A stretch of 64,000 nt of DNA, taken from contig NZ_JQNF01000005.1 in NCBI RefSeq assembly GCF_000745125.1, positions 186,001 to 250,000 on the forward strand, written 5' to 3'. The position numbers and the translations under genes were made by a program. Of the stretch, positions 19,388-27,710 are shown piece after piece; the stretch's first letter is position 1, and each line of letters begins with the position of its first letter. The notes under the pieces are model-generated. The model was not told the origin of the DNA, did not search any database, and worked only from the letters and a program-made list of their open reading frames with translations. The stretch is from Carnobacterium jeotgali MS3 (GTDB lineage Bacteria > Bacillota > Bacilli > Lactobacillales > Carnobacteriaceae).

Positions 19388-20053
19388 ATGGAAATGGAAC
19401 ATATTAATGAAAACACCATACGAGTATTAATTGAGAACGCTGATTTAGAAGAAAGAGGCGTAACCTTTTTAGACCTTTTAGGAAATCATAAACAAATTGA
19501 AAATTTCTTTTATAGTATTTTAGAAGAAGTAGATGTAGAAGAACAGTTCCATGAATCTGATGCCATTACATTTCAAGTACTGCCAAGTGGAACCGGCTTA
19601 GAATTGTTTATTAGTAAAGGTGGTCCAATAAACGATCAGTTAGAATTTTCTTCAGCATCTGAGAATCTTAATTCAGATGAATTTTCTCAATATATAAAAA
19701 AACAAATGGTACAAAATTTAAATAAATCTGAAAAAGAAGCTGAAATTGAACATTTTGAAGATGAAACACAAGAAGTTGTTTTAAGGTTAAATGAGTTTGA
19801 AGATATGATTGAATTGGCTAAAATGATGCATTTAGACAATGCGTTATCTAATCTATATCTGTATAAAGAAAGATATTATTTAAATTTAGTCTTTTTCATT
19901 GATGAAATGACTGAAAGAAGTGCTGATGAAGAAATCGCACTTGCACTAGAGTTTGCTGAAAAGACACCAGTTACTCAAGGAATCTTAGAAGAGCATGGCA
20001 AAATGATCATGGAGAAAAAGGCACTTGAATTAACACGTCACTATTTTAAATAA
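19388..20053 (+). CDS. mecA: Adaptor protein MecA
   Basis: ClpC adaptor that delivers unfolded or specific substrates (ComK, ComX-type or Spx in relatives) to ClpCP. It has 221 residues. The N-terminal substrate domain starts MEMEHINENTIRVLIENADL, an acidic linker spans about residues 80-130, and a C-terminal ClpC-binding domain follows. The ATG at 19388 is chosen because GAGGTG lies 7 bases upstream; the earlier ATG at 19373 would overlap that site. The spx-mecA-coiA-pepF order is shared with Bacillus and enterococci. Confidence 0.94.
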   Translation: MEMEHINENTIRVLIENADLEERGVTFLDLLGNHKQIENFFYSILEEVDVEEQFHESDAITFQVLPSGTGLELFISKGGPINDQLEFSSASENLNSDEFSQYIKKQMVQNLNKSEKEAEIEHFEDETQEVVLRLNEFEDMIELAKMMHLDNALSNLYLYKERYYLNLVFFIDEMTERSADEEIALALEFAEKTPVTQGILEEHGKMIMEKKALELTRHYFK

Positions 20054-20071
20054 ATTCACTAATATAGTTTG

Positions 20072-20110
20072 AAAAGATCAAAGAAAGAATTACTTTCTTT
20101 GATCTTTTTT
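20072..20110 (+). terminator. Intrinsic terminator of mecA
   Basis: A perfect 16-bp stem (20072-20087 with 20093-20108) with an AATTA loop and a T6 tail. Copy B of the mobile element is inserted one base after the T-run. Confidence 0.95.
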
Positions 20111-20111
20111 A

Positions 20112-20374
20112 GTTTTTTCATCAAATAGTGTGGATAGAATAAAATAAATTTCTTCCGGAATAGACGGGTTTGCTTGTGGAGAGCCATGGCATCGCCTGAA
20201 GCCTGAAAGATGTCTTCAGGCTTTCAAGCCTCAAACAAAACGTAATCGCTGAAGCGCTAACGTTTTGTAATTCGCATTGAATCCTGTACATGGATACAAG
20301 AAACCCCTATTCCTCCAGAAATAAATTCGTGTCATTAATTTAACTTAACTATCAACACTAAAGATTATAGATCC
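20112..20374 (+). mobile_element. MITE-like element, copy B, with 8-bp target duplication
   Basis: A 263-base non-coding element with left end GTTTTTTCATCAAATAGTGT and right end ATCAACACTAAAGATTATAG then ATCC. It is flanked by a perfect 8-bp direct repeat CTTTTTTA (20104-20111 and 20375-20382). The left repeat is the T-tract of the mecA terminator, so the element landed there. The second internal stem is ACAAAACGT/ACGTTTTGT (20235-20243 with 20260-20268), which differs from copy A at three base pairs but stays paired. A first hairpin GCCTGAAG/CTTCAGGC (20194-20201 with 20214-20221) is also present. Confidence 0.88.
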
Positions 20375-20407
20375 CTTTTTTATATGCATAAAAATAGTAT
20401 TCACACC

Positions 20408-20420
20408 TTTTTGCGGATAA
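20408..20420 (+). promoter_or_regulatory. Competence sigma-factor box candidate before coiA
   Basis: TTTTTGCGGATAA contains TGCGGATA (20412-20419), a 6/8 match to the streptococcal/lactococcal ComX box TACGAATA, with the usual T-run before it. It lies 33 bases upstream of the coiA start. No vegetative -10/-35 pair is obvious in the same place. Confidence 0.45.
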
Positions 20421-20452
20421 TTAAAGTATGAAATGTTTGAAGGGGGAAAATA

Positions 20453-21652
20453 GTGATGCTAGTTGCAGTGAATAATGAGAACGTTTACGTTAATGCGATG
20501 AATGTGCAAAGAAATATCAAACAAAAGACTGAATATTTTTGTCCAAACTGTAAAGAACTCGTTTTTCTTAAGAAGGGATTAATCAAACAAGCTCATTTTA
20601 CCCATTTTCAAAAGAGTGATTGTGCTGTTTTTTCAGAAGGCGAAACTGAAGAACATGTCTCAGGTAAAGCCATGCTTTATCAGTGGTTCATACACCAAAA
20701 TATTCCCTGTCAATTGGAAGCATATTTGCTAAACTTAAAGCAGCGGCCTGATTTGTTAATTTGGTTAGATGAGCAGACACCAGTTGCTATTGAATTTCAA
20801 TGTAGTTCTCTATCCGCCCAACGCATGATTGAACGAACGAATGGATATATTGAAAATGGGTATAAAGTTTATTGGATTTTAGGTGGAAGTTATCATTTTA
20901 AACATAAACTAACAAGTTTCCAAAAATTATTTATTAAGGAACATAAAAAAATAGGCTGCTATTTTTTAGAATTACATGTTGATAAAAGCACATTAACAGT
21001 TCATTTCAATATTAACCAATATGGCAATTCATCACAGATTGCTTCTTATTCTGCCCATATTGAGTTAACTAAAGCAAATACAAACTTAGATAACATTAAA
21101 GAGAGGTTATTACATATCTCAAAAGCCAAACAAAATGAATTAAAAAACCAGTTGATTAAAAGTCAAAGTTCTTTGAATAGAGGCAGAAATTACCAAGTAC
21201 CGGAAATTGTTGCTTTTCAAAAGTATATTTATAAAAGAGGAGACTCTTTAATTTCTTTGCCTGTTGAAGTCTATTTACCAGTAAAAAATCAATTGTTTAT
21301 TAAGACGTTACCTTATTTTTGGAAATATCAGTTATTAGAATGGATCATGAACAGAAATAGTGGTGAGGTTATCTCTAAAAAGGAAGTACACAATAAGTTT
21401 TTTGTGATGATCCAAAATAATGAACTTGTCTTTCATTTAATGCCCCTTATCTCGCTTGAGAGTAAAAAAAGGTGCATCGATAGTTTTATGGCCCTTTTAA
21501 CTGAAAGAGGTTTGTTATCTGTTATTTCTAATTCTGATTGGATGGTACAAAGAGAACCCCAACGGTATGAAAATGAAAAGGAAAAGATAGCTGATTTCTT
21601 AGCTTTAGACTATTCGTTTGCAACTGAATCGAATGTGAAAGTAACTAAATGA
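20453..21652 (+). CDS. coiA: Competence protein CoiA
   Basis: Late competence protein that promotes recombination of incoming DNA in transformable Firmicutes. It has 399 residues. An N-terminal zinc-finger-like segment (FCPNCKEL...HFTHFQKSDC) is followed by a nuclease-like core (QRPDLLIWLDE...VAIEFQCSSLS, a PD-(D/E)xK-type arrangement) and RMIERTNGY. GTG at 20453 (6 bases after AGGGGG) and ATG at 20456 are both possible starts. A ComX-box-like sequence lies upstream. The gene is intact. Confidence 0.9.
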   Translation: MMLVAVNNENVYVNAMNVQRNIKQKTEYFCPNCKELVFLKKGLIKQAHFTHFQKSDCAVFSEGETEEHVSGKAMLYQWFIHQNIPCQLEAYLLNLKQRPDLLIWLDEQTPVAIEFQCSSLSAQRMIERTNGYIENGYKVYWILGGSYHFKHKLTSFQKLFIKEHKKIGCYFLELHVDKSTLTVHFNINQYGNSSQIASYSAHIELTKANTNLDNIKERLLHISKAKQNELKNQLIKSQSSLNRGRNYQVPEIVAFQKYIYKRGDSLISLPVEVYLPVKNQLFIKTLPYFWKYQLLEWIMNRNSGEVISKKEVHNKFFVMIQNNELVFHLMPLISLESKKRCIDSFMALLTERGLLSVISNSDWMVQREPQRYENEKEKIADFLALDYSFATESNVKVTK

Positions 21653-21719
21653 AATTAACTTTATTCTAAAGATTTTTATGGTACTATTAAACATAAGAAA
21701 ATTTAGAGGAGGTTTTTAA

Positions 21720-23537
21720 ATGGATGAATCAAAACAATTACCAAAAAGAGATAAGGTACCTAGTGAATGGACCTGGGACCTAGGTGTTATTTTTAAATCT
21801 GATGAAGAGTTTGAACAGTCATATAAAGAATTAGAAAAAACAATAGAGTCTGCTGGAGCCTATAAAGGCACATTGACTAATGGATCTGAAAGTTTCTTAA
21901 AAGCGATCCAAGTTATTTTAGGTTTATCTAATCAATTAGAAACCTTATATGTATATGCTCAATTAAAAAATGATCAAGATACAACGAACTCTACCTACCA
22001 AGGGATGTATGAACAGGCTACTAAACTAGCAACACAGGCTAATGAGGCTATCTCATGGTTCGAACCTGAGGTATTAGAACTACCAGAAGAAAAATTGGAG
22101 CAATACTTTAGCGAAAATGAAGAACTGGCTATTTACAAACATTTTATTAATCAATTAACAGCCGCTAGAAAACATGTTTTAAGTGCTAACGAAGAAGCAT
22201 TATTAGCAGGAGCAGGAGAGATTTTTAACGCTTCAAGTCGGACATTTAATATATTAAATAATGCAGATATCACATTTCCAACAATCAAAGATGAAAATGG
22301 CAATGATATTCAATTATCACATGGAGTCTATGGACAATTAATAGAAAGTACCAACCGTTCTGTTCGTGAAGCTGCTTTTAAAAATCTTTACAAAGTATAT
22401 GAAGGCTTACAAAATACTTTCTCAAGTACGCTTTCTTCGCATGTTAAATACCATAATTACAATGCAAAAGTGCATCATTATCAATCTGCACGTGAAAAAG
22501 CATTAAGCAACAATCATATTCCAGAATCTGTTTATGATACATTACTAGATGTTGTACATGACCACTTACCTTTACTGCATCGCTATGTTGCTCTAAGAAA
22601 AGAATTATTAAATGTAGAAGAGCTTCATATGTATGATATGTACACACCTATTAGTGGCGAAGCAGGTATCAAATATACGTATGAAGAAGCTGAAGCTGAG
22701 ACCTTGAAAGCGTTACAACCACTTGGCGAGGAATACCTATCCGTTTTGAAGAAGGCTTTTAATAATCGCTGGATAGATGTTATAGAAAATGAAGGCAAAA
22801 GAAGTGGAGCATACTCTTCAGGAGCATATGAAACAAATCCTTACATCCTATTAAATTGGCATGACTCTTTAAACCATCTATATACACTTGTCCATGAATT
22901 AGGTCACAGCGCTCATAGTTACTATACAAGAACCAATCAGCCCTATGTGTATGGAGATTATTCTATCTTTTTAGCAGAAATAGCGTCTACTACAAATGAA
23001 AATATTTTGACTGATTATTTATTAGAAACACAAAAAGATCCAAAAGTTAGAGCATATGTTTTAAATCATTATTTGGATGGATTTAAAGGTACAATTTTCA
23101 GACAGACTCAGTTTGCAGAATTTGAACATTTCATCCATGAAGAAGCAGCAAAAGGAACACCTTTAACCAGTGAATTTTTAACTAATTATTATGGTGAACT
23201 GAATGCACGTTATTATGGTCCAGATGTTGAAAAAGATCCTGAAATCGCTTTGGAATGGACTAGAATACCTCACTTTTATTATAATTATTATGTTTACCAA
23301 TATTCGACAGGTTTTTCAGCTGCTACTGCTTTAGCTGATAAAATCGTTAAAGGTGAAGAAGGGGCATTAGACAAATACTTGACTTATTTAAAATCTGGAA
23401 ACAGTGATTATCCTATCGAAGTAATGAAAAAAGCGGGAGTAGATATGACTGAGAAAACTTATATAGAAGATGCTATGAAAGTTTTCGAGTCAAGATTAAA
23501 TGAGTTAGAAACACTTATTGAAACGTTAAAAAAATAA
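21720..23537 (+). CDS. pepF: Oligoendopeptidase F
   Basis: Cytoplasmic M3 zinc metallopeptidase cutting peptides of about 7-17 residues. It has 605 residues. The HExxH motif is LVHELGHSAHSYY, with the downstream glutamate in FLAEIASTTNE. A GAGGAGG site precedes the ATG. It likely processes peptides imported by Opp. It is downstream of coiA, as in Bacillus (yjbF-yjbG), and ends with its own terminator. Confidence 0.95.
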   Translation: MDESKQLPKRDKVPSEWTWDLGVIFKSDEEFEQSYKELEKTIESAGAYKGTLTNGSESFLKAIQVILGLSNQLETLYVYAQLKNDQDTTNSTYQGMYEQATKLATQANEAISWFEPEVLELPEEKLEQYFSENEELAIYKHFINQLTAARKHVLSANEEALLAGAGEIFNASSRTFNILNNADITFPTIKDENGNDIQLSHGVYGQLIESTNRSVREAAFKNLYKVYEGLQNTFSSTLSSHVKYHNYNAKVHHYQSAREKALSNNHIPESVYDTLLDVVHDHLPLLHRYVALRKELLNVEELHMYDMYTPISGEAGIKYTYEEAEAETLKALQPLGEEYLSVLKKAFNNRWIDVIENEGKRSGAYSSGAYETNPYILLNWHDSLNHLYTLVHELGHSAHSYYTRTNQPYVYGDYSIFLAEIASTTNENILTDYLLETQKDPKVRAYVLNHYLDGFKGTIFRQTQFAEFEHFIHEEAAKGTPLTSEFLTNYYGELNARYYGPDVEKDPEIALEWTRIPHFYYNYYVYQYSTGFSAATALADKIVKGEEGALDKYLTYLKSGNSDYPIEVMKKAGVDMTEKTYIEDAMKVFESRLNELETLIETLKK

Positions 23538-23546
23538 AGTATAAAC

Positions 23547-23584
23547 AAATAAAAACACTAAGCCTTGGCTTAGTGTTTTTATTT
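23547..23584. terminator. Bidirectional terminator between pepF and spxH
   Basis: A perfect inverted repeat with 18-base arms (23547-23564 and 23567-23584), A-rich at one end and T-rich at the other. It serves both convergent genes. Confidence 0.92.
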
Positions 23585-23608
23585 GTGCTAGAGTATAAAA
23601 TGAAAATT

Positions 23609-24295
23609 TTATAGTACTTGCAATGCTGCTTTATTCATTGAATGGATGTCTGTTTTAGAGATCATTTGATTTCTGGCTTCGATAATCATAGGATTAGGAT
23701 TATGCAGTGCTTGCAACAATTCTACTGTAATGCCTTCTTCAATCAATAACCCATGCTCTTTATGGTGGTCGCTAAATAATACACAGGAAGGAGCACTAGA
23801 AATACTCATCTCGCGAGCCAATTTTTGATCGGCTTCAAAAGACGTTTTTGTGAAATCTAATTCTTTATCTTCTAGAAACATAGGAATGTCCAGTTTAACT
23901 TTTTTAGCAACTTCTAATATAAGATGCTCTGAAAAAGGTTCTTTTTCTTCAAGTAGTGCAGTTTGCAATTCTATTAAGAAGTTACGTCCTTTTTTCTTTC
24001 CTTGCATAGTTGCAGCGGTATAATATAGACAAATATCATATGTCACAGAACATACAGTATTGCGTAATTTTAAATCACCTTTTGACAAGTTGTTTGTAGC
24101 AAGGTATTGAGTAACTGTACTCAAATTATGAACTGGAACGAAATTCACACGAATTTTACCAGTAGAATTCTCAATAAAATTTAAAACTTCTTTTTCGGCT
24201 TGTAAACAAGTTGAGTCGATTGGATTAATAAATAAATAAATTTCAAACATTTCATTAAGAGTGGATTCATTTTTAGTATGAGTAGTTGAGAACAT
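23609..24295 (-). CDS. spxH: SpxH/YjbH-like thioredoxin-fold adaptor
   Basis: DsbA-like protein of 228 residues. Homologues bind Spx and promote its degradation by ClpXP. The thioredoxin-fold start is FEIYLFINPIDSTCLQAEKE. In Bacillus YjbH the matching stretch holds a CxxC pair; here the first cysteine position is aspartate (NPIDSTC), leaving one cysteine. AAGGTGA lies 7 bases before the ATG. Its position in the spx-mecA-coiA-pepF neighbourhood supports the identity. It may act as a structural adaptor rather than a redox enzyme. Confidence 0.85.
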   Translation of the reverse strand: MFSTTHTKNESTLNEMFEIYLFINPIDSTCLQAEKEVLNFIENSTGKIRVNFVPVHNLSTVTQYLATNNLSKGDLKLRNTVCSVTYDICLYYTAATMQGKKKGRNFLIELQTALLEEKEPFSEHLILEVAKKVKLDIPMFLEDKELDFTKTSFEADQKLAREMSISSAPSCVLFSDHHKEHGLLIEEGITVELLQALHNPNPMIIEARNQMISKTDIHSMNKAALQVL

Positions 24296-24482
24296 TTATC
24301 TTCACCTTAGCCTTAGTATTTTTAAATCTATATACGTGTTCTGTTTTTGTTAACAAATACACTTTATCAAAAATAGCTAAAAAAATATAATAAAGGGTCT
24401 CATTTTTGAACAAAACTCATTATGTCTTGTAACAAAGTCGCCACATTTAATGACGAATCCTTTAATAATCAGTGATTATCAG

Positions 24483-25064
24483 TCATTTAGATTCCATCAT
24501 TCGAACGATTTTATTTTTTGTCGGTCGTTTTTCAATGGAATGATGCTTCAGAAAACGGTCGAAATAAACTTCACCCACTTCACGAGAGCTTGTTTCAAAT
24601 TCTAATTCATAATCTACTTTAGTACCATAAGAACTTTCATCTAATACAATTAATCCTTGATCGATTTTCTTTTCGTAACGCTTTGTGGTTAAAGAACCAA
24701 ACAAAACAAGTTCATTTAAATCGATTTGTAAAACACTTAATTGCTTAGCTACATGACCCTTTGATGCGATAGTATGAGTGTTCAAAAAAAGTTTGGCTTG
24801 TTTTAAAGATAAAGCATCAGTTGTTTCTAAAAGATTTTGTTCAAAAGGCGTTTTTAAAGTTTGTTCAGCTGAATCTGAAAATAAACGAATACGTAAAGCC
24901 GAGTGGGAATTTTTTAGCTTCCAATCTTTCGTATCGTAATAATAGTTTTCTTGGAGATAAGAATCTTTCTCAGTTAAGTTTAAACTGCTTATTAATTGTG
25001 TGAATTCATTCTTTGTTAAACTATTTTTAAATTCAATTTCTACTTGTTGAGATATTTGTTTCAC
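24483..25064 (-). CDS. CYTH domain protein (YjbK-like triphosphatase)
   Basis: A 193-residue CYTH/triphosphate-tunnel protein with the N-terminal ExExK motif (VEIEFKNSL) and paired basic and acidic strands (ALRIRLF, LTTKRYEKK, VDYELEFE). Homologues hydrolyse inorganic triphosphate or related compounds; the substrate here is not known. The GTG start is only about two bases after AGGA, an unusually short spacing, so the true start could be slightly different. It is divergent from relQ, the same neighbourhood as yjbK-yjbM in Bacillus. Confidence 0.87.
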   Translation of the reverse strand: MKQISQQVEIEFKNSLTKNEFTQLISSLNLTEKDSYLQENYYYDTKDWKLKNSHSALRIRLFSDSAEQTLKTPFEQNLLETTDALSLKQAKLFLNTHTIASKGHVAKQLSVLQIDLNELVLFGSLTTKRYEKKIDQGLIVLDESSYGTKVDYELEFETSSREVGEVYFDRFLKHHSIEKRPTKNKIVRMMESK

Positions 25065-25251
25065 TTCCTATTTAGAATTAGTTTACTCAGTGCACTAATA
25101 GTTTGTTCTTCTGGCACTGATTTTGTTCACCAATCATACCATCTTATTTCTATTTTAGTCTATTTCTTCTTTTTAGTTAAATATGTTAAAATGAATCTAC
25201 AAAGCACTTTGAAAAAGTGCAAAATCATAAGTTCCTAAAAGAGGGTATAAA

Positions 25252-25914
25252 ATGGTGGATAAAAATTGGGAAGATTTCTTAACGCCTTACAATCAGGCTG
25301 TTGAAGAATTGAAAATTAAATTAAAAGGTATTCGTAAAGAATACACTAAAGGAAATATGCATGTACCAATTGAATTTGTTACTGGAAGAGTAAAGCCAGT
25401 AAATAGTATCATTGGAAAAGCAGCACTAAGGAATATTGCTTTTGAGAACTTAGAGACTGAAATGCAAGACATAGCAGGATTACGAATTATGTGTCAATTT
25501 GTAGAGGATATTCATGAAGTGGTCAGACTTTTAAGAAGTCGGAACGATATGAAAATAATCGAAGAGCGAGATTATATCACAAATAAGAAAGAAAGTGGAT
25601 ACCGTTCGTATCATGTCGTATTCGAATACCCAGTGCAATTGATTCATGGTGAAAAAAAGATATTAGTTGAGATACAAGTACGAACATTGGCTATGAATTT
25701 TTGGGCAACTATTGAGCACTCTTTAAATTACAAATACCAAGGTGAGTTTCCAGATGCCATCAATTTACGCTTAAAGAGAGCTGCAGAGGCCGCGTTTCAG
25801 CTAGACGAAGAGATGTCTCAAATTAGAGAAGAAATACAAGAAGCACAGCATCTATTTTCTAATAATAAAAGAACAGTTATTAATGAACCGTCAAGTAACA
25901 ATGATTTTTTGTGA
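25252..25914 (+). CDS. relQ: Small alarmone synthetase RelQ/YjbM
   Basis: Makes (p)ppGpp from GTP/GDP and ATP. It has 220 residues and only the synthetase domain, with no HD hydrolase domain. Key motifs are FVTGRVKPVNSI, IAGLRIMCQF, ESGYRSYHVVFEYP and the signature VEIQVRTLAMNFWATIEH. A C-terminal helical tail of the kind that forms tetramers in RelQ is present. The leader has a hairpin GCACTTT-GAA-AAAGTGC (25204-25220). It is the first gene of relQ-nadK-rluD. Confidence 0.93.
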   Translation: MVDKNWEDFLTPYNQAVEELKIKLKGIRKEYTKGNMHVPIEFVTGRVKPVNSIIGKAALRNIAFENLETEMQDIAGLRIMCQFVEDIHEVVRLLRSRNDMKIIEERDYITNKKESGYRSYHVVFEYPVQLIHGEKKILVEIQVRTLAMNFWATIEHSLNYKYQGEFPDAINLRLKRAAEAAFQLDEEMSQIREEIQEAQHLFSNNKRTVINEPSSNNDFL

Positions 25915-25973
25915 TGCATATTGATTGAAGCAGCTACAGCAACATGTTTAAATGGAAAAAGGGGGAAATAGCT

Positions 25974-26786
25974 TTGAAAATAGCAGTAGTTAATAATAAC
26001 GTTGAGCAATCTTTAAAGCTAGCCGAACAATTTCGGATACTCTGCTTGGAAAATCACCTTCTGCTCGATGATAAAGATCCAGATGTGGTTGTAACGATTG
26101 GTGGAGATGGGACGCTATTGTCCGCTTTTCACAGATATGCCCATATGCTTCACCAAGTAAGGTTTGTAGGAGTGCATACGGGACATTTAGGCTTCTATAC
26201 TGATTGGCGAGATTATGAATTAGTAGAACTTGTTGAAAGTCTGCTCAATGATAAAGGAGAAAGTGTCAGTTATCCTTTGCTTGATGTGAAAGTTACTTAT
26301 CAAGGGCAAAAAGAATCATCACACTTTTTATCACTAAATGAGTCAACAATGAAACGGATAGATGGGACTATGGTATGTGATGTCTTCATAAAGGATGAAT
26401 TATTTGAAAGGTTTAGAGGGGATGGACTGTGTATCTCAACCCCTACTGGTTCAACAGGTTATAATAAATCTGTTGGAGGAGCTGTTATCCATCCACGACT
26501 TGAAGCACTACAACTAACTGAGATTGCGCCTATCAACAACCGAGTTTTTCGTATTTTAGGATCTCCATTGATAGTAGCACGAGATGAATGGATTAGGATA
26601 AAACCCCTAACTACAGATGGATTTGTCTTAACGATTGACCAGTTAACTTCTTCTGAGAAGAATATTACTGAATTAACTTATAGCATTGCGAAAGAACGTA
26701 TTCACTTTGCTCGATACCGACATACTCATTTCTGGAGTCGAGTTGAAGATGCTTTTATTGGAGCGAAAAAAAAATATGAAATTTAG
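25974..26786 (+). CDS. nadK: NAD kinase
   Basis: Phosphorylates NAD to NADP. It has 270 residues. The catalytic GGDG motif is VVTIGGDGTLLSAF, with NE-S/T (LNESTMKR) and STPTGSTGYNKSVGG further on. The TTG at 25974 is chosen because AAGGGGG (ending 25965) lies 8 bases upstream and the protein then starts MKIAVVNNN like its family; the earlier ATG at 25944 would give an extension without support. It follows relQ and overlaps rluD by 11 bases. Confidence 0.93.
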   Translation: MKIAVVNNNVEQSLKLAEQFRILCLENHLLLDDKDPDVVVTIGGDGTLLSAFHRYAHMLHQVRFVGVHTGHLGFYTDWRDYELVELVESLLNDKGESVSYPLLDVKVTYQGQKESSHFLSLNESTMKRIDGTMVCDVFIKDELFERFRGDGLCISTPTGSTGYNKSVGGAVIHPRLEALQLTEIAPINNRVFRILGSPLIVARDEWIRIKPLTTDGFVLTIDQLTSSEKNITELTYSIAKERIHFARYRHTHFWSRVEDAFIGAKKKYEI

Positions 26787-27681
26787 TTGGATATATGATT
26801 TGCCAGCTAGTTTACAAGTGAAGTCATACCTAAAAACAAAAGGAATTTCACGTAGTTTACTAGCAAAAATAAAGTTTCATGGAGGGAAAATTGAAGTCAA
26901 TGAGATTGAAGTAACGGTACGCTATCTTTTGAAAAATAAAGATACTGTCCAAATTACGATTCCCGATGAAGCTCCTCATGAAACAACGATTCCCATTGAT
27001 ATTCCCATTGACATTGTGTATGAAGATGAGCATTACTTGGTTGTAAATAAACCTTTTGGTGTAGCTTCAGTACCATCTCAAGTACATCCTGAAGGAACTA
27101 TGGCTAATCGAGTAAAAGGGTATTATGTACGTCAAAATTATGATGACCAGGTCATTCATATCGTAACGCGACTTGACCGTGATACTACCGGTCTTATGTT
27201 GTTTGCTAAACACGGATACGCACATGCATTAATGGATGAAAAATTAAGAGCTAAAGAGATCACAAAAAAATATACTGCCTTAATCAGTGGACAATTCAAT
27301 GAATCTGAACATGGGTTTATTGATGCACCAATTGCGCGAACCACAGATTCGATTATCACTCGAAGAGCTCATGAATCTGGGAAAGAAGCTTTAACAGAGT
27401 ATTGGATAAAAGAAGCTTTCCCGCAAGCCACTTTAGTGGATATTCAATTGCATACAGGTAGGACACATCAAATTAGGGTCCATTTTGCTCATATAGGTCA
27501 TCCGCTAATGGGAGATGACTTATACGGCGGTAAAAAAAATGAGTGGATAGTAAGACAAGCATTGCATTGTAGAGAATTAAATTTTAAACATCCTTTTACA
27601 GATAAAAAAATAAACCTTAAACTTGATTACCCAGAAGACATTACCCAATGGCTACATCAGCAGCAAAAGGTTAATAGTTAA
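26776..27681 (+). CDS. RluD-family 23S/tRNA pseudouridine synthase
   Basis: Converts specific uridines in RNA to pseudouridine. It has 301 residues. The catalytic aspartate is in VTRLDRDTTGLMLFAK (RLDxxTxG). QLHTGRTHQIRVHFAHIGHPLMGD is the family C-terminal motif. A short N-terminal S4-like segment (SLLAKIKFHGGKIEVN) is present. The ATG at 26776 overlaps the nadK end, which indicates translational coupling. Corresponds to yjbO of Bacillus; the exact target uridine is not known. Confidence 0.9.
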   Translation: MKFSWIYDLPASLQVKSYLKTKGISRSLLAKIKFHGGKIEVNEIEVTVRYLLKNKDTVQITIPDEAPHETTIPIDIPIDIVYEDEHYLVVNKPFGVASVPSQVHPEGTMANRVKGYYVRQNYDDQVIHIVTRLDRDTTGLMLFAKHGYAHALMDEKLRAKEITKKYTALISGQFNESEHGFIDAPIARTTDSIITRRAHESGKEALTEYWIKEAFPQATLVDIQLHTGRTHQIRVHFAHIGHPLMGDDLYGGKKNEWIVRQALHCRELNFKHPFTDKKINLKLDYPEDITQWLHQQQKVNS

Positions 27682-27710
27682 TGGAACGAACTTAGAAAGG
27701 GGTGTAGCCC

